Origin: Christiangramia sp. OXR-203
GTDB lineage: Bacteria > Bacteroidota > Bacteroidia > Flavobacteriales > Flavobacteriaceae
Reading direction: 5' to 3'
NCBI RefSeq assembly: GCF_034372165.1
Contig: NZ_CP139698.1
Coordinates: 558,001 to 622,000 of the forward strand
Length of the DNA: 64,000 nt
The number at the start of each line of letters is the position of its first letter. The stretch's first letter is position 1. The notes beneath the pieces are model-generated. The model searched no databases, was not told the DNA's origin, and worked only from the letters and a program-made list of their open reading frames with translations. This document shows, one piece after another, positions 47,515 through 57,463 of this stretch. Both the position numbers and the translations under genes were made by a program.

Positions 47515-48351
47515 ATGTCAGTTAGAAAATTAAAACCAATTACACCTGGTCAGCGTTTTAGAGTAGTTAATGGGTATGACGCCATTACTACTGATAAGCC
47601 GGAGAAAAGCCTATTGGCGCCGATAAAAAAATCAGGTGGTAGAAACAGTCAGGGAAAAATGACCATGCGCTATAAAGGTGGTGGTCATAAAAGAAGGTAT
47701 CGTGTAATCGACTTTAAGCGTGACAAGCAGGGAATTCCTGCTACAGTAGCTTCTATCGAGTACGATCCAAACAGAACGGCCTTTATCGCATTATTGAATT
47801 ATCAGGATGGAGAGAAAAGGTATATTATTGCTCAGAATGGGCTTCAGCTTGGACAGAATATAGTTTCTGCTAATGAAGCTGCTTCTCCTGAGATCGGGAA
47901 TGCAATGCCTTTGGCAAACATTCCACTTGGTACGGTTATTTCCTGTATCGAGTTGAGACCAGGGCAGGGAGCTGTGATGGCGCGTAGTGCCGGTGCTTTT
48001 GCTCAGTTATTGGCAAGAGAAGGTAAATATGCAACTATCAAGTTGCCCTCTGGGGAGATTAGACGTGTTCTTTCACTTTGTATAGCTACAATCGGAGCTG
48101 TATCCAACAGTGATCATCAGTTAATGATTGGTGGTAAAGCTGGTAGAAGCAGATGGTTGGGTATACGTCCAAGAACAAGACCGGTAGCGATGAACCCTGT
48201 CGATCACCCAATGGGTGGTGGTGAAGGTAGAGCTTCAGGTGGTCACCCACGTTCTAGAAAAGGTCTTCCTGCTAAAGGATTCAAGACCCGCTCAAGAACA
48301 AAAGCGAGTAATAAATATATTGTAGAACGTAGAAAGACTAGAAAGAAATAA
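47515..48351 (+). CDS. rplB: 50S ribosomal protein uL2
   Basis: A 278-residue uL2, needed for subunit joining and peptidyl transfer. [22 protein letters not shown] and the conserved [20 protein letters not shown] loop, with its essential His, are present. The length is normal. Confidence 0.98.
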   Translation: MSVRKLKPITPGQRFRVVNGYDAITTDKPEKSLLAPIKKSGGRNSQGKMTMRYKGGGHKRRYRVIDFKRDKQGIPATVASIEYDPNRTAFIALLNYQDGEKRYIIAQNGLQLGQNIVSANEAASPEIGNAMPLANIPLGTVISCIELRPGQGAVMARSAGAFAQLLAREGKYATIKLPSGEIRRVLSLCIATIGAVSNSDHQLMIGGKAGRSRWLGIRPRTRPVAMNPVDHPMGGGEGRASGGHPRSRKGLPAKGFKTRSRTKASNKYIVERRKTRKK

Positions 48352-48354
48352 GAT

Positions 48355-48633
48355 ATGGCACGTTCATTAAAAAAAGGACCTTTCGTTCATTACAAACTGG
48401 AACAAAAAGTGGCTCAGAATGTTGAGTCAGGAAAGAAAGCCGTGATCAAAACTTGGTCTAGAGCTTCTATGATTACTCCAGATTTTGTAGGACAAACTAT
48501 AGCGGTACACAACGGGAAACAATTTGTTCCTGTTTATGTAACTGAAAATATGGTGGGTCATAAACTAGGAGAATTTTCACCAACACGTTCTTTCAGAGGA
48601 CATGCAGGTGCGAAAAATAAAGGTAGAAAATAA
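48355..48633 (+). CDS. rpsS: 30S ribosomal protein uS19
   Basis: A 92-residue uS19 of the 30S head. [14 protein letters not shown], the [14 protein letters not shown] segment and C-terminal [14 protein letters not shown] are typical. It starts three bases after rplB. Confidence 0.97.
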   Translation: MARSLKKGPFVHYKLEQKVAQNVESGKKAVIKTWSRASMITPDFVGQTIAVHNGKQFVPVYVTENMVGHKLGEFSPTRSFRGHAGAKNKGRK

Positions 48634-48641
48634 TTGAAGCT

Positions 48642-49049
48642 ATGGGAGTTCGTAAAAGAGAAAGAGCAGAGCAAATAAAAGAAGCCAAGAAACAGGTAGC
48701 TTTTGCAAAGTTAAATAACTGCCCTACTTCGCCTAGAAAAATGCGTCTTATGGCGGATTTGGTTAGAGGAGAGAAAGTAGAAAAAGCGCTTCATATTTTA
48801 AAGTTCAGTAAAAAAGAAGCATCAAATCGTTTAGAGAAACTTTTAGTTTCAGCTATCGCCAACTGGCAGGCTAAGAACGAGGAAGCTAACCTTGAAGAAG
48901 CTGAGCTATTTGTGAAAGAGATTCGTGTAGACGGAGGAAGTATGTTGAAAAGACTTCGTCCTGCTCCACAGGGTCGTGCACACCGAATTAGAAAGAGATC
49001 CAATCATGTTACATTAGTGCTTGGAGCAAACAATAATACACAAAGCTAA
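48642..49049 (+). CDS. rplV: 50S ribosomal protein uL22
   Basis: A 135-residue uL22 with the hairpin that reaches into the exit tunnel ([21 protein letters not shown]). The N-terminus ([20 protein letters not shown]) is about 20 residues longer than in E. coli, as often in this phylum. Confidence 0.96.
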   Translation: MGVRKRERAEQIKEAKKQVAFAKLNNCPTSPRKMRLMADLVRGEKVEKALHILKFSKKEASNRLEKLLVSAIANWQAKNEEANLEEAELFVKEIRVDGGSMLKRLRPAPQGRAHRIRKRSNHVTLVLGANNNTQS

Positions 49050-49057
49050 GAGATAGT

Positions 49058-49777
49058 ATGGGACAGAAAACAAATCCAATCGGGAATCGCCTTGGTATCA
49101 TTAGAGGTTGGGAATCCAACTGGTACGGAGGTAATGACTACGGCGATAAACTTGCCGAAGACGATAAGATTAGAAAGTACATCCATGCTCGTCTTTCTAA
49201 AGCGAGTGTATCGCGTGTAATCATCGAGCGCACGCTTAAGCTTGTAACCGTTACTATCACTACTGCCAGACCTGGTATTATTATCGGGAAAGGTGGACAG
49301 GAGGTAGACAAGCTTAAGGAAGAGCTTAAAAAGATTACCGACAAGGAGGTTCAAATTAACATCTTTGAAATCAAAAGGCCAGAACTTGATGCGCATTTAG
49401 TTGCTTCAAGTGTTGCTAGACAAATTGAGAATAGAATCTCTTACCGTCGTGCAATCAAAATGGCTATTGCGGCTGCAATGAGAATGAATGCTGAAGGAAT
49501 CAAGATTGAGATTTCCGGACGTTTAAATGGTGCTGAAATGGCACGTTCAGAATCATACAAGGATGGAAGAATACCTTTGTCTACTTTTAGGGCTGATATT
49601 GATTATGCTTTGATCGAAGCTCATACTACCTATGGTAGATTGGGGATTAAAGTTTGGATCATGAAGGGTGAGGTATACGGAAAAAGAGAGCTTTCGCCTC
49701 TAGTTGGTCTTGCAAAGAACCAAGGAAAGAAATCCGGTGCCGGACGAGGTGGGAACAAATCACGTCGTAGAAAGTAA
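49058..49777 (+). CDS. rpsC: 30S ribosomal protein uS3
   Basis: A 239-residue uS3 at the mRNA entry. [18 protein letters not shown] opens it; the KH domain holds [27 protein letters not shown] and the basic C-terminal tail ([17 protein letters not shown]) complete it. Confidence 0.97.
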   Translation: MGQKTNPIGNRLGIIRGWESNWYGGNDYGDKLAEDDKIRKYIHARLSKASVSRVIIERTLKLVTVTITTARPGIIIGKGGQEVDKLKEELKKITDKEVQINIFEIKRPELDAHLVASSVARQIENRISYRRAIKMAIAAAMRMNAEGIKIEISGRLNGAEMARSESYKDGRIPLSTFRADIDYALIEAHTTYGRLGIKVWIMKGEVYGKRELSPLVGLAKNQGKKSGAGRGGNKSRRRK

Positions 49778-49797
49778 TTTTTTAAAGGAAAGAAAAA

Positions 49798-50217
49798 ATG
49801 TTACAACCTAAAAGAACAAAATACCGTAAGCAACAAAAAGGCCGTATGAAAGGGCTTGCTCAAAGAGGGCATAGACTTTCAAACGGAACCTTCGGAATCA
49901 AATCAATGGATTCCAGCTTTGTTACTGCACGTCAAATAGAAGCTGCGCGTATCGCCGCTACCCGATATATGAAAAGAGAAGGTTCTATCTGGATCAAAAT
50001 TTTCCCAGATAAGCCTATCACAAAGAAACCTCTTGAAGTACGTATGGGTAAAGGTAAAGGTGCCGTGGAATATTGGGCAGCAGTGGTTAAACCAGGAAGA
50101 ATAATGTTTGAAATTGGTGGAGTACCAATGGCAACTGCTAAAGAGGCTTTACGTCTTGCAGCACAAAAACTTCCGGTAAGAACAAAATTTGTTGTAGCTA
50201 GAGATTATCAAGAATAA
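49798..50217 (+). CDS. rplP: 50S ribosomal protein uL16
   Basis: A 139-residue uL16, near the A-site t[23 protein letters not shown] and [19 protein letters not shown] are typical. The segment [12 protein letters not shown] includes the Arg that is hydroxylated by YcfD in E. coli. Confidence 0.97.
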   Translation: MLQPKRTKYRKQQKGRMKGLAQRGHRLSNGTFGIKSMDSSFVTARQIEAARIAATRYMKREGSIWIKIFPDKPITKKPLEVRMGKGKGAVEYWAAVVKPGRIMFEIGGVPMATAKEALRLAAQKLPVRTKFVVARDYQE

Positions 50218-50227
50218 TATTGGAATT

Positions 50228-50419
50228 ATGAAACAATCAGAAGTAAAAGAATTGTCTGTTGCAGAATTGCAAGAAGAGCTTGGTAAGTCTCGAAAAGCTT
50301 ATTCAGATTTAAAAATGGCTCATGCTGTTTCGCCTTTGGAGAATCCGATACAGTTGAGAACTGAAAGGAGAAAAGTGGCGAGATTAGCTACAGAGTTAAC
50401 TAAAAGAGAACAACAATAA
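50228..50419 (+). CDS. rpmC: 50S ribosomal protein uL29
   Basis: A 63-residue two-helix uL29 near the exit tunnel. EVKELSVAELQEELGKSRKA and NPIQLRTERRKVARLATEL match the family. Confidence 0.95.
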   Translation: MKQSEVKELSVAELQEELGKSRKAYSDLKMAHAVSPLENPIQLRTERRKVARLATELTKREQQ

Positions 50420-50437
50420 TTGTTATTCTGCTGAAAG

Positions 50438-50695
50438 ATGGAAAAAAGAAACTTAAGAAAAGAGCGTGTAGGGGTTGTTACAAGTAACAAAATGCAGAAA
50501 TCCATAGTGGTTGCTGAAGTGAAAAAAGTAAAACACCCTATGTATGGAAAATTCGTTTTGAAAACGAAAAAGTACGTAGCACACGACGAAAATAACGACT
50601 GCAACGAAGGTGATACTGTAAAGATCATGGAAACAAGACCTTTAAGTAAATCCAAGACTTGGAGATTAGTAGAAATAATTGAAAGAGCGAAGTAA
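50438..50695 (+). CDS. rpsQ: 30S ribosomal protein uS17
   Basis: An 85-residue uS17 with OB fold, an early binder of 16S r[22 protein letters not shown] and [20 protein letters not shown] are diagnostic. Confidence 0.97.
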   Translation: MEKRNLRKERVGVVTSNKMQKSIVVAEVKKVKHPMYGKFVLKTKKYVAHDENNDCNEGDTVKIMETRPLSKSKTWRLVEIIERAK

Positions 50696-50698
50696 ATC

Positions 50699-51067
50699 AT
50701 GGTACAACAAGAGTCCAGACTAAAAGTAGCAGATAACACCGGAGCTAAGGAAGTCCTTACTATCCGTGTGTTAGGAGGTACAAAGAAAAGATACGCATCT
50801 GTTGGAGACAAGATAGTTGTCAGTGTAAAAGAATCTACACCTAACGGAAATATCAAGAAGGGTGCAGTTTCAACAGCAGTTGTTGTTCGTACCAAGAAAG
50901 AAGTACGCAGACCAGATGGATCTTATATCCGTTTTGATGATAATGCATGTGTACTTTTAGGTCCTCAGGGTGAAATGCGCGGTACTCGTGTATTTGGTCC
51001 TGTAGCACGTGAACTTCGTGATAAGCAATTCATGAAAATTGTATCATTGGCACCTGAAGTGCTTTAA
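50699..51067 (+). CDS. rplN: 50S ribosomal protein uL14
   Basis: A 122-residue uL14 at the subunit interface. [19 protein letters not shown] and the [15 protein letters not shown] loop are typical. It starts three bases after rpsQ. Confidence 0.97.
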   Translation: MVQQESRLKVADNTGAKEVLTIRVLGGTKKRYASVGDKIVVSVKESTPNGNIKKGAVSTAVVVRTKKEVRRPDGSYIRFDDNACVLLGPQGEMRGTRVFGPVARELRDKQFMKIVSLAPEVL

Positions 51068-51079
51068 TACATTAAGAAA

Positions 51080-51391
51080 ATGACAAAGCTTAAAATAAAA
51101 TCAGGAGATACCGTACGTGTAATCGCTGGTGACCATAAGGGTCAGGAAGGGAAAGTGCAGAAGGTACTTATCGAGAAGAATAAAGCTATTGTGGAAGGGG
51201 TTAATATGATCTCTAAGCATGAGAAGCCTAGTGCTTCTAATCCACAAGGTGGAATTAAGGAGAAAGAAGCTCCAATCCATATTTCTAATCTATCACTTAT
51301 CGACAAGAACGGTGATACAACGAGAGTTGGTTATAGAGAAGAAGATGGAAAGAAAGTGAGATTCTCTAAAAAATCTAATGAAGTAATATAG
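51080..51391 (+). CDS. rplX: 50S ribosomal protein uL24
   Basis: A 103-residue uL24, an assembly initiator with a KOW motif ([20 protein letters not shown]). Normal length and position between rplN and rplE. Confidence 0.97.
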   Translation: MTKLKIKSGDTVRVIAGDHKGQEGKVQKVLIEKNKAIVEGVNMISKHEKPSASNPQGGIKEKEAPIHISNLSLIDKNGDTTRVGYREEDGKKVRFSKKSNEVI

Positions 51392-51393
51392 TT

Positions 51394-51945
51394 ATGGCAT
51401 ACGTACCAAGACTTAGACAGGAATATAACGAGAGAGTTAAGAATGCTCTTAAGGATGAATTCAGTTACTCCAATATCATGGAGGTGCCAAAACTGGAGAA
51501 GATAGTAATTAGCCGTGGAGTTGGTGGAGCAGTGGCAGATAAGAAACTTATCGACCATGCAATCGACGAACTTTCCGCAATTAGTGGACAAAAGGCTGTT
51601 GCTACGATCTCTAAGAAGGATGTTGCATCATTCAAATTACGTAAAGGAATGCCAATTGGCGCTAAAGTAACTTTACGTGGGTATAGAATGTATGAATTCC
51701 TGGATAGATTGATTACTAGTGCATTGCCACGTGTTCGTGATTTTAATGGTATCAAATCTAATGGGTTTGATGGTAGAGGAAATTACAACCTTGGAATCAC
51801 TGAGCAAATCATCTTTCCTGAGATCGATATCGATGCTGTGAATAGAATCGCTGGAATGGATATCACTTTTGTTACTTCTGCGGAAACCGATAAGGAAGCA
51901 AAAGCATTGTTAACCGAACTAGGATTACCTTTTAAAAAGAACTAA
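51394..51945 (+). CDS. rplE: 50S ribosomal protein uL5
   Basis: A 183-residue uL5, which binds 5S r[24 protein letters not shown] and [20 protein letters not shown] are conserved elements. Its stop is two bases before rpsN. Confidence 0.97.
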   Translation: MAYVPRLRQEYNERVKNALKDEFSYSNIMEVPKLEKIVISRGVGGAVADKKLIDHAIDELSAISGQKAVATISKKDVASFKLRKGMPIGAKVTLRGYRMYEFLDRLITSALPRVRDFNGIKSNGFDGRGNYNLGITEQIIFPEIDIDAVNRIAGMDITFVTSAETDKEAKALLTELGLPFKKN

Positions 51946-51947
51946 TT

Positions 51948-52217
51948 ATGGCTAAAGAATCAATGAAAGCCCGTGAGGTGAAAAGACAGAAATTGGTAAA
52001 GAAGTATGCTGAGAAACGCGCTGCCCTTAAAGAAGCAGGTGATTACGAAGGTTTACAGAAACTACCAAAGAATTCTTCTCCGGTTCGTTTGCACAACAGA
52101 TGTAAATTAACTGGAAGACCAAAAGGGTATATGAGACAATTTGGTCTTTCTCGAGTAATGTTCAGAGAGATGGCTAATCAAGGTCTTATACCAGGTGTTA
52201 AAAAGGCAAGCTGGTAA
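51948..52217 (+). CDS. rpsN: 30S ribosomal protein uS14, zinc-free form
   Basis: An 89-residue uS14 of the long, C-minus type. [22 protein letters not shown] has one Cys where the short zinc-binding form (61 residues) has CxxC pairs, so it does not bind zinc. The Trp end (KKASW) is conserved. Confidence 0.97.
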   Translation: MAKESMKAREVKRQKLVKKYAEKRAALKEAGDYEGLQKLPKNSSPVRLHNRCKLTGRPKGYMRQFGLSRVMFREMANQGLIPGVKKASW

Positions 52218-52273
52218 TATTATAAACTGGATGAAGGTTCAATAAGGAAAACCACATCCGCAAATAAATTTAA
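52218..52273 (+). promoter_or_regulatory. Hairpin leader between rpsN and rpsH
   Basis: GGATG (52229-52233) pairs with CATCC (52255-52259) and GGTT (52236-52239) with AACC (52250-52253), leaving a small asymmetric A-rich internal loop. It sits 14 bases before rpsH in an otherwise tight operon. A site for uS8 feedback is possible, since uS8 represses the spc operon in E. coli from a stem with an internal loop near rplE; unproven here. Confidence 0.4.
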
Positions 52274-52672
52274 ATGAATACAGATCCTATTGCAGATTAC
52301 TTAACAAGAATCAGGAATGCAAATGCTGCAAACCACAGAGTTGTGGAAATTCCTGCTTCCAATGTTAAAAAAGAGATCACTAAGATATTATTCGATCAGG
52401 GATATATTCTAAGTTACAAATTCGAAGACACTACCGCTCAGGGAGTGATCAAGATCGCTCTTAAGTATGATAAGATTACTAAAGAGCCAGTAATTAAGAA
52501 GATTCAACGAATAAGTAAACCTGGTTTACGTAAGTATGCCGGATCAACAGAGATTCCAAGAATCCTGAATGGTCTTGGTATCGCGATTGTTTCAACTTCT
52601 CACGGAGTTATGACTGGAAAACAGGCTAAAGCCGACAAAGTTGGTGGTGAAGTACTGTGCTACGTTTACTAA
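52274..52672 (+). CDS. rpsH: 30S ribosomal protein uS8
   Basis: A 132-residue uS8, binder of the central domain of 16S rRNA. DPIADYLTRIRNANAANH and the C-terminal GLGIAIVSTSHGVMTGKQAK with Ser-rich RNA loop are typical. Confidence 0.97.
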   Translation: MNTDPIADYLTRIRNANAANHRVVEIPASNVKKEITKILFDQGYILSYKFEDTTAQGVIKIALKYDKITKEPVIKKIQRISKPGLRKYAGSTEIPRILNGLGIAIVSTSHGVMTGKQAKADKVGGEVLCYVY

Positions 52673-52691
52673 TACTTAAAAGACTAAAGAG

Positions 52692-53234
52692 ATGTCAAGA
52701 ATAGGTAAAAATCCCATTACAATTCCAGAAGGTGTGACAGTAGAGCACAAAGATGGTCTTGTTACGGTAAAAGGAAAATTAGGAGAGCTTAAGCAGCAGG
52801 TACAGGATATCGATGTTAAAATCGAAGATAATGTAATTACTTTTGAGCGTACTTCTGATAAAAGTGATCAGAAAGCAAAACACGGTCTTTATCGTGCTTT
52901 GGTAAATAATATGATTGAAGGTGTATCTAATGGATTCACTAAATCACTTGAACTTGTAGGTGTTGGTTATAGAGCTAGCAACCAGGGTAACAAGCTTGAT
53001 TTGGCTGTTGGTTATTCTCACAATATTGTACTAGATTTGGCTCCCGAAGTTAAAGTGGAGACGATCTCAGAAAAAGGTAAGAACCCTGTCGTTAAACTTA
53101 CTTCACATGACAAGCAACTTGTAGGACAGGTAGCTGCGAAGATCCGATCAATGAGAAAACCTGAACCTTACAAAGGAAAAGGTATCAAATTTGTTGGTGA
53201 GCAATTGAGAAGAAAAGCAGGTAAATCAGCATAA
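52692..53234 (+). CDS. rplF: 50S ribosomal protein uL6
   Basis: A 180-residue uL6 with two similar halves, near the factor-binding site. [17 protein letters not shown] and C-terminal [20 protein letters not shown] are diagnostic. Confidence 0.97.
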   Translation: MSRIGKNPITIPEGVTVEHKDGLVTVKGKLGELKQQVQDIDVKIEDNVITFERTSDKSDQKAKHGLYRALVNNMIEGVSNGFTKSLELVGVGYRASNQGNKLDLAVGYSHNIVLDLAPEVKVETISEKGKNPVVKLTSHDKQLVGQVAAKIRSMRKPEPYKGKGIKFVGEQLRRKAGKSA

Positions 53235-53245
53235 TAAAGATAGTT

Positions 53246-53602
53246 ATGGCAGTGTCAAAACAAGATAGAAGAAATAAAATTAGAAAACGTATCCGTAGGG
53301 ATATCGTTGGAACAACAAGCCGTCCTAGATTATCTGTATTCAGAAGCAATAAAGAGATTTATGCTCAGATTATCGATGACGTTGAAGGTAAAACTTTAGC
53401 TTCAGCATCTTCAAGAGATAAAGATATCGTGTCTGCTTCTGCAGATAGAAAAGAGCAGGCTCAAATGGTTGGTAAAGCCATTGCTGAGAAAGCGAAAAGT
53501 GCTGGTATCGATACAATCTCCTTCGATAGAGGTGGATATCTATATCACGGTAGAGTTAAATCATTAGCAGAAGGTGCTCGCGAAGGAGGACTTAAATTCT
53601 AG
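53246..53602 (+). CDS. rplR: 50S ribosomal protein uL18
   Basis: A 118-residue uL18, which with uL5 binds 5S r[23 protein letters not shown] and [24 protein letters not shown] are conserved. It is followed by rpsE after five bases. Confidence 0.97.
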
Positions 53603-53607
53603 AAAAT

Positions 53608-54132
53608 ATGTATCAAGATTATAAAAACGTAGAACATGTAAAACCAGGAGGTCTTGAATTAAAGGACCGTTTGGTTGGAGTACAACGTGTTACTAAGGTT
53701 ACAAAAGGTGGTAGAGCCTTTGGATTCTCTGCTATTGTTGTAGTAGGAGATGAAAATGGTGTAGTTGGTCAGGGACTTGGTAAATCCAAAGAAGTGGCAG
53801 ATGCTATCTCTAAGGCTGTAGAAGACGCTAAGAAAAATCTGGTACGCATCCCTTTACATAAAGGAACATTACCTCACGAACAAAAAGGTAAGTATGGTGG
53901 AGCAAGAGTTATGCTTCTTCCTGCTGCAGCTGGTACTGGTATCATTGCCGGTGGAGCGATTCGTGCGGTACTTGAGTCTGTAGGTGTGCATGATGTACTT
54001 TCTAAGAATCAGGGATCTTCGAACCCACACAACGTAGTCAAAGCTACTTTTGATGCTTTACTTCAATTGAGAAGTGCTGAAACTGTTGCAAAACAGAGAG
54101 GTGTTTCTTTGGAAAAAGTATTTAAAGGTTAA
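53608..54132 (+). CDS. rpsE: 30S ribosomal protein uS5
   Basis: A 174-residue uS5, involved in accuracy and mRNA unwinding. [21 protein letters not shown] and [22 protein letters not shown] are typical. Normal length. Confidence 0.97.
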
Positions 54133-54146
54133 AATCAAGGAATAAG

Positions 54147-54329
54147 ATGGGAAAGATAAAAGTCACTAAAAGGAAAAGTGCTATTAATCGCACGAAAAAT
54201 CAAAAACTCGTGCTTGAGTCTCTTGGACTTAAGAAGATCGGGCAGACGGTTGAACATGACGATACGCCAAACATCCTTGGTATGGTAAATAAAGTTAAAC
54301 ACTTAGTTTCTGTTGAAGAAACAAAATAA
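54147..54329 (+). CDS. rpmD: 50S ribosomal protein uL30
   Basis: A 60-residue uL30. [19 protein letters not shown] and [20 protein letters not shown] match the family; it lies between rpsE and rplO as usual. Confidence 0.96.
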   Translation: MGKIKVTKRKSAINRTKNQKLVLESLGLKKIGQTVEHDDTPNILGMVNKVKHLVSVEETK

Positions 54330-54338
54330 TAATCTCTC

Positions 54339-54791
54339 ATGGATTTAAGTAACTTAAAACCTGCAGAAGGTTCAGTTAGAAAGAATAGCAAGCGTATTGG
54401 TCGCGGTGAAGGATCTGGTAAAGGTGGAACCTCTACCAGAGGTCACAAAGGAGCCAAGTCTCGTTCTGGTTATTCAAAAAAGATCGGATTTGAAGGAGGG
54501 CAAATGCCACTTCAAAGACGTGTGCCTAAGTTTGGATTCACCAACAGAAATCGTAAGGTTTACCAGGGAATTAACCTGGATACTCTTCAATCTCTTGTTG
54601 ATGAAGGAAGAATTAAGGATACAGTTGATATGGACGTGCTTGCAGAAAACGGTCTTGCCGGAAGAAACGAGCTTGTTAAGATATTAGGTAGAGGTGAATT
54701 AAAGGCAAAGTTGAAAATATCTGTTCATAAATTTACGGCCTCAGCGAAAGAAGCTATCGAAGCTGCCGGAGGTGAAGTTGTTACTTTATAA
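54339..54791 (+). CDS. rplO: 50S ribosomal protein uL15
   Basis: A 150-residue uL15. The basic N-terminal tail (GRGEGSGKGGTSTRGHKGAK) and FEGGQMPLQRRVPKFGF are diagnostic. It precedes secY by eleven bases. Confidence 0.97.
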   Translation: MDLSNLKPAEGSVRKNSKRIGRGEGSGKGGTSTRGHKGAKSRSGYSKKIGFEGGQMPLQRRVPKFGFTNRNRKVYQGINLDTLQSLVDEGRIKDTVDMDVLAENGLAGRNELVKILGRGELKAKLKISVHKFTASAKEAIEAAGGEVVTL

Positions 54792-54802
54792 TAGATAATC
54801 AA

Positions 54803-56140
54803 ATGAAATTCATCAATACGATTCAAAATATTTGGAAAATCGAGGAGCTAAAAAATAGAATTTTAGTAACCCTCGGTTTGCTTTTGGTATATCGTTTCGG
54901 GGCGCAGGTAGTGCTTCCCGGAATTGATGCCGCTCAACTTTCAAGTCTGGCTAACCAGACAGATAGTGGACTATTAGGTCTACTTAATGCATTTACAGGT
55001 GGAGCGTTCTCGAATGCTTCAGTATTTGCTTTAGGTATTATGCCTTATATATCAGCCTCTATTGTAGTGCAATTAATGGGGATTGCTATTCCTTACTTGC
55101 AAAAGCTTCAGAAAGAAGGTGAAAGTGGACGTAAAAAGATCAATCAAATCACCCGATGGTTAACCATTGCTATCACATTAGTTCAGGGACCTGGTTATAT
55201 TTATAACCTGTTTGCTACCTTGCCTGGAGAAGCATTCTTGCTTGGCGATAACTTAACTTTTGTTATCTCCTCAGTAATAATACTTACCACAGGTACAATT
55301 TTCGCGATGTGGTTAGGTGAGAAGATCACAGATAAAGGGATTGGTAATGGTATTTCATTGTTAATTATGGTGGGTATTATTGCTACTCTACCTCAGGCAT
55401 TCATTCAGGAATTCGCTTCCAGAGTATTTGAATCCAATGGTGGTATGGTAATGATCCTTATTGAACTGGTGATCTGGTTTGCTATCATCATGGCGTCTGT
55501 AATGTTGGTAATGGCAGTACGTCAAATACCTGTACAGTATGCAAGAAGATCTGCTTCTGGCGGATATGAAAAGAATGTGTTTGGTTCAAGACAGTATATC
55601 CCTTTGAAATTAAATGCTTCTGGGGTAATGCCAATCATTTTCGCTCAGGCGATTATGTTCATTCCTGTAGCTCTTGCTGGTCTATCAGACTCAGATACTG
55701 CTCAGGGTGTGACGGCAGCATTTCAAAACATCTTTGGTTTCTGGTATAACCTTGTATTCGCTTTATTGATTATTGTCTTTACATATTTCTATACAGCGAT
55801 CACGGTACCAACAAATAAGATGGCAGATGATCTTAAACGAAGTGGTGGTTTTATTCCAGGGATCCGTCCAGGAACTGAAACTGCTGAATACTTAGATAGG
55901 ATCATGTCTCAAATTACGCTTCCTGGATCTATATTCCTGGCTCTTATTGCGGTGTTCCCTGCAATAGTTTTCTCTTTGTTGGGTGTACAGCAAAGTTGGG
56001 CGTTGTTCTTCGGAGGTACTTCACTTCTAATTATGGTTGGAGTTGCGATAGATACTATGCAGCAGGTAAATTCTTATCTACTGAATAGACACTATGACGG
56101 ATTAATGAAAACAGGTAAAAACAGAAAAGCAGTAGCTTAA
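54803..56140 (+). CDS. secY: Protein translocase subunit SecY
   Basis: A 445-residue channel protein with ten membrane segments, the core of the Sec translocon. [26 protein letters not shown] forms the plug and second segment; the cytoplasmic loops have [16 protein letters not shown] and [16 protein letters not shown]. Standard length. It lies in the spc operon without adk after it, because adk is fused to hpt elsewhere in the window. Confidence 0.98.
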   Translation: MKFINTIQNIWKIEELKNRILVTLGLLLVYRFGAQVVLPGIDAAQLSSLANQTDSGLLGLLNAFTGGAFSNASVFALGIMPYISASIVVQLMGIAIPYLQKLQKEGESGRKKINQITRWLTIAITLVQGPGYIYNLFATLPGEAFLLGDNLTFVISSVIILTTGTIFAMWLGEKITDKGIGNGISLLIMVGIIATLPQAFIQEFASRVFESNGGMVMILIELVIWFAIIMASVMLVMAVRQIPVQYARRSASGGYEKNVFGSRQYIPLKLNASGVMPIIFAQAIMFIPVALAGLSDSDTAQGVTAAFQNIFGFWYNLVFALLIIVFTYFYTAITVPTNKMADDLKRSGGFIPGIRPGTETAEYLDRIMSQITLPGSIFLALIAVFPAIVFSLLGVQQSWALFFGGTSLLIMVGVAIDTMQQVNSYLLNRHYDGLMKTGKNRKAVA

Positions 56141-56142
56141 TT

Positions 56143-56358
56143 ATGGCAAAGCAGGCAGCGATTGAACAAGACGGAACCATTATTGAAGCATTGTCTAATG
56201 CAATGTTTCGTGTGGAATTAGAGAATGGTCACGTAGTGACTGCACATATCTCTGGAAAGATGCGTATGCATTACATTAAATTACTTCCTGGAGATAAGGT
56301 GAAACTGGAAATGAGTCCTTATGATTTAACTAAGGCTCGAATAACTTACAGATACTAA
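56143..56358 (+). CDS. infA: Translation initiation factor IF-1
   Basis: A 71-residue OB-fold protein that occupies the A site during initiation. [29 protein letters not shown] and [15 protein letters not shown] are typical. Two bases separate it from secY. Confidence 0.97.
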   Translation: MAKQAAIEQDGTIIEALSNAMFRVELENGHVVTAHISGKMRMHYIKLLPGDKVKLEMSPYDLTKARITYRY

Positions 56359-56390
56359 AAAGTAATTTTCAGCCTTTTATAAATTTTTTA

Positions 56391-56398
56391 TACTTTTG
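56391..56398 (+). promoter_or_regulatory. Internal promoter of the rpmJ-rpsM-rpoA part of the cluster
   Basis: TACTTTTG, a perfect TAnnTTTG box followed by CA as in strong promoters of the phylum. The upstream region has TTTTCA at 56366-56371, near the -33 position. It would start a transcript about 70 bases before rpmJ. Confidence 0.6.
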
Positions 56399-56473
56399 CA
56401 CTCTGAAAAATTTATGACGGCTAAAATTTCACTAAAAGGATAATTCCTTGTAAGTGAATTAAAAAGAGATAAG
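56399..56473 (+). promoter_or_regulatory. Leader of rpmJ with hairpin and small open frame
   Basis: TTCACT (56428-56433)/AGTGAA (56453-56458) and AAGGA (56436-56440)/TCCTT (56445-56449) form one interrupted stem with a TAAT loop. A nine-codon frame (56414-56443) runs into its 5' arm. The set-up resembles a translated leader that could control rpmJ and the genes after it. Confidence 0.45.
56414..56443 (+). CDS. Putative leader peptide upstream of rpmJ
   Basis: ATG to TAA encodes MTAKISLKG. The stop lies in the loop of the leader hairpin, so a ribosome on it would open the stem. Nothing else supports translation; chance occurrence is quite possible. Confidence 0.25.
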   Translation: MTAKISLKG

Positions 56474-56590
56474 ATGAAAGTTAGAGCATCAATAAAAAAG
56501 AGAAGTGCCGACTGCAAGATTGTTCGCAGGAAAGGGCGCCTTTACGTTATTAACAAAAAGAATCCTAGATTTAAACAAAGACAAGGCTAA
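56474..56590 (+). CDS. rpmJ: 50S ribosomal protein bL36, zinc-free form
   Basis: A 38-residue protein, [17 protein letters not shown] at the start and NPRFKQRQG at the end, the classic bL36 frame. Zinc ligands at positions 11, 27 and 33 are Ser, Asn and Phe; only Cys14 remains, so this is the zinc-free type. It ends two bases before rpsM. Confidence 0.96.
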   Translation: MKVRASIKKRSADCKIVRRKGRLYVINKKNPRFKQRQG

Positions 56591-56592
56591 TT

Positions 56593-56967
56593 ATGGCAAG
56601 AATTGCAGGGGTAGATATACCTAAACAAAAGCGAGGAGTTATAGCGTTGACCTATATCTTCGGAATTGGCAGAAGCAGGGCTCAAGAGATACTTGCACAA
56701 GCTAAAGTAGACCAGAGTAAGAAAGTTTCTGAATGGGACGATGATGAAATCGGTAAAATTCGTGAAGCCGTTGGTCAGTTTACAATCGAAGGTGAGTTGC
56801 GTACTGAAGTTCAGATGAGCATCAAACGTCTTATGGACATTGGATGTTACAGAGGAATTCGTCACAGAGCTGGTTTACCTTTAAGAGGGCAGCGTACTAA
56901 GAATAACTCGAGAACCAGAAAAGGTAGAAGAAAAACAGTTGCTAACAAGAAAAAAGCAACTAAATAG
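56593..56967 (+). CDS. rpsM: 30S ribosomal protein uS13
   Basis: A 124-residue uS13 of the 30S head, touching the P-site t[28 protein letters not shown] and C-terminal [20 protein letters not shown] are typical. Confidence 0.97.
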   Translation: MARIAGVDIPKQKRGVIALTYIFGIGRSRAQEILAQAKVDQSKKVSEWDDDEIGKIREAVGQFTIEGELRTEVQMSIKRLMDIGCYRGIRHRAGLPLRGQRTKNNSRTRKGRRKTVANKKKATK

Positions 56968-56975
56968 TAATTAGT

Positions 56976-57380
56976 ATGGCAAAGAAGACAAATCAAAAGG
57001 CCGGTAAGACTCAGAAGAAACGTAAAGTAATCGTTGAATCCAACGGTGAAGCTCACGTTACTGCTTCTTTTAATAACATCATTATTTCCCTTACCAATAA
57101 AAAGGGTGATGTTGTAGCGTGGTCATCTGCTGGTAAGATGGGCTTTAGAGGATCCAAGAAAAATACACCTTATGCTGCGCAGTTAGCTGCTGAAGATGCT
57201 TCGAAAGTAGCACATGAAGCTGGGATGCGTAAAGTTAAGGTTTATGTGAAAGGTCCTGGAAATGGTAGAGAGTCTGCTATTAGAGCAGTGCACAATAGTG
57301 GTATCGAGGTTACTGAAATTATCGACATCACTCCACTTCCACATAATGGATGTCGTCCTCCTAAGAGACGTAGAGTTTAA
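56976..57380 (+). CDS. rpsK: 30S ribosomal protein uS11
   Basis: A 134-residue uS11 at the platform. [21 protein letters not shown] and C-terminal [15 protein letters not shown] are conserved; the Asn-Gly of PHNG is the site of iso-aspartate in E. coli. Confidence 0.97.
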   Translation: MAKKTNQKAGKTQKKRKVIVESNGEAHVTASFNNIIISLTNKKGDVVAWSSAGKMGFRGSKKNTPYAAQLAAEDASKVAHEAGMRKVKVYVKGPGNGRESAIRAVHNSGIEVTEIIDITPLPHNGCRPPKRRRV

Positions 57381-57463
57381 AAAAATTTAATCATAGAGAA
57401 GGATTAAGATTATCGAAGGACTTATGCCTTAATTCATAATCCCTTTTCAAAACAACTTAAGTA
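57381..57463 (+). promoter_or_regulatory. Structured leader of rpsD
   Basis: An 83-base interval in a tightly packed operon. GGATTA (57401-57406) pairs with TAATCC (57437-57442), and AAGG (57416-57419) with CCTT (57427-57430). Ribosomal leader motifs upstream of S4 genes have been described in Flavobacteria and relatives; this is likely the same kind of element, but the match to a published model was not tested. Confidence 0.5.
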
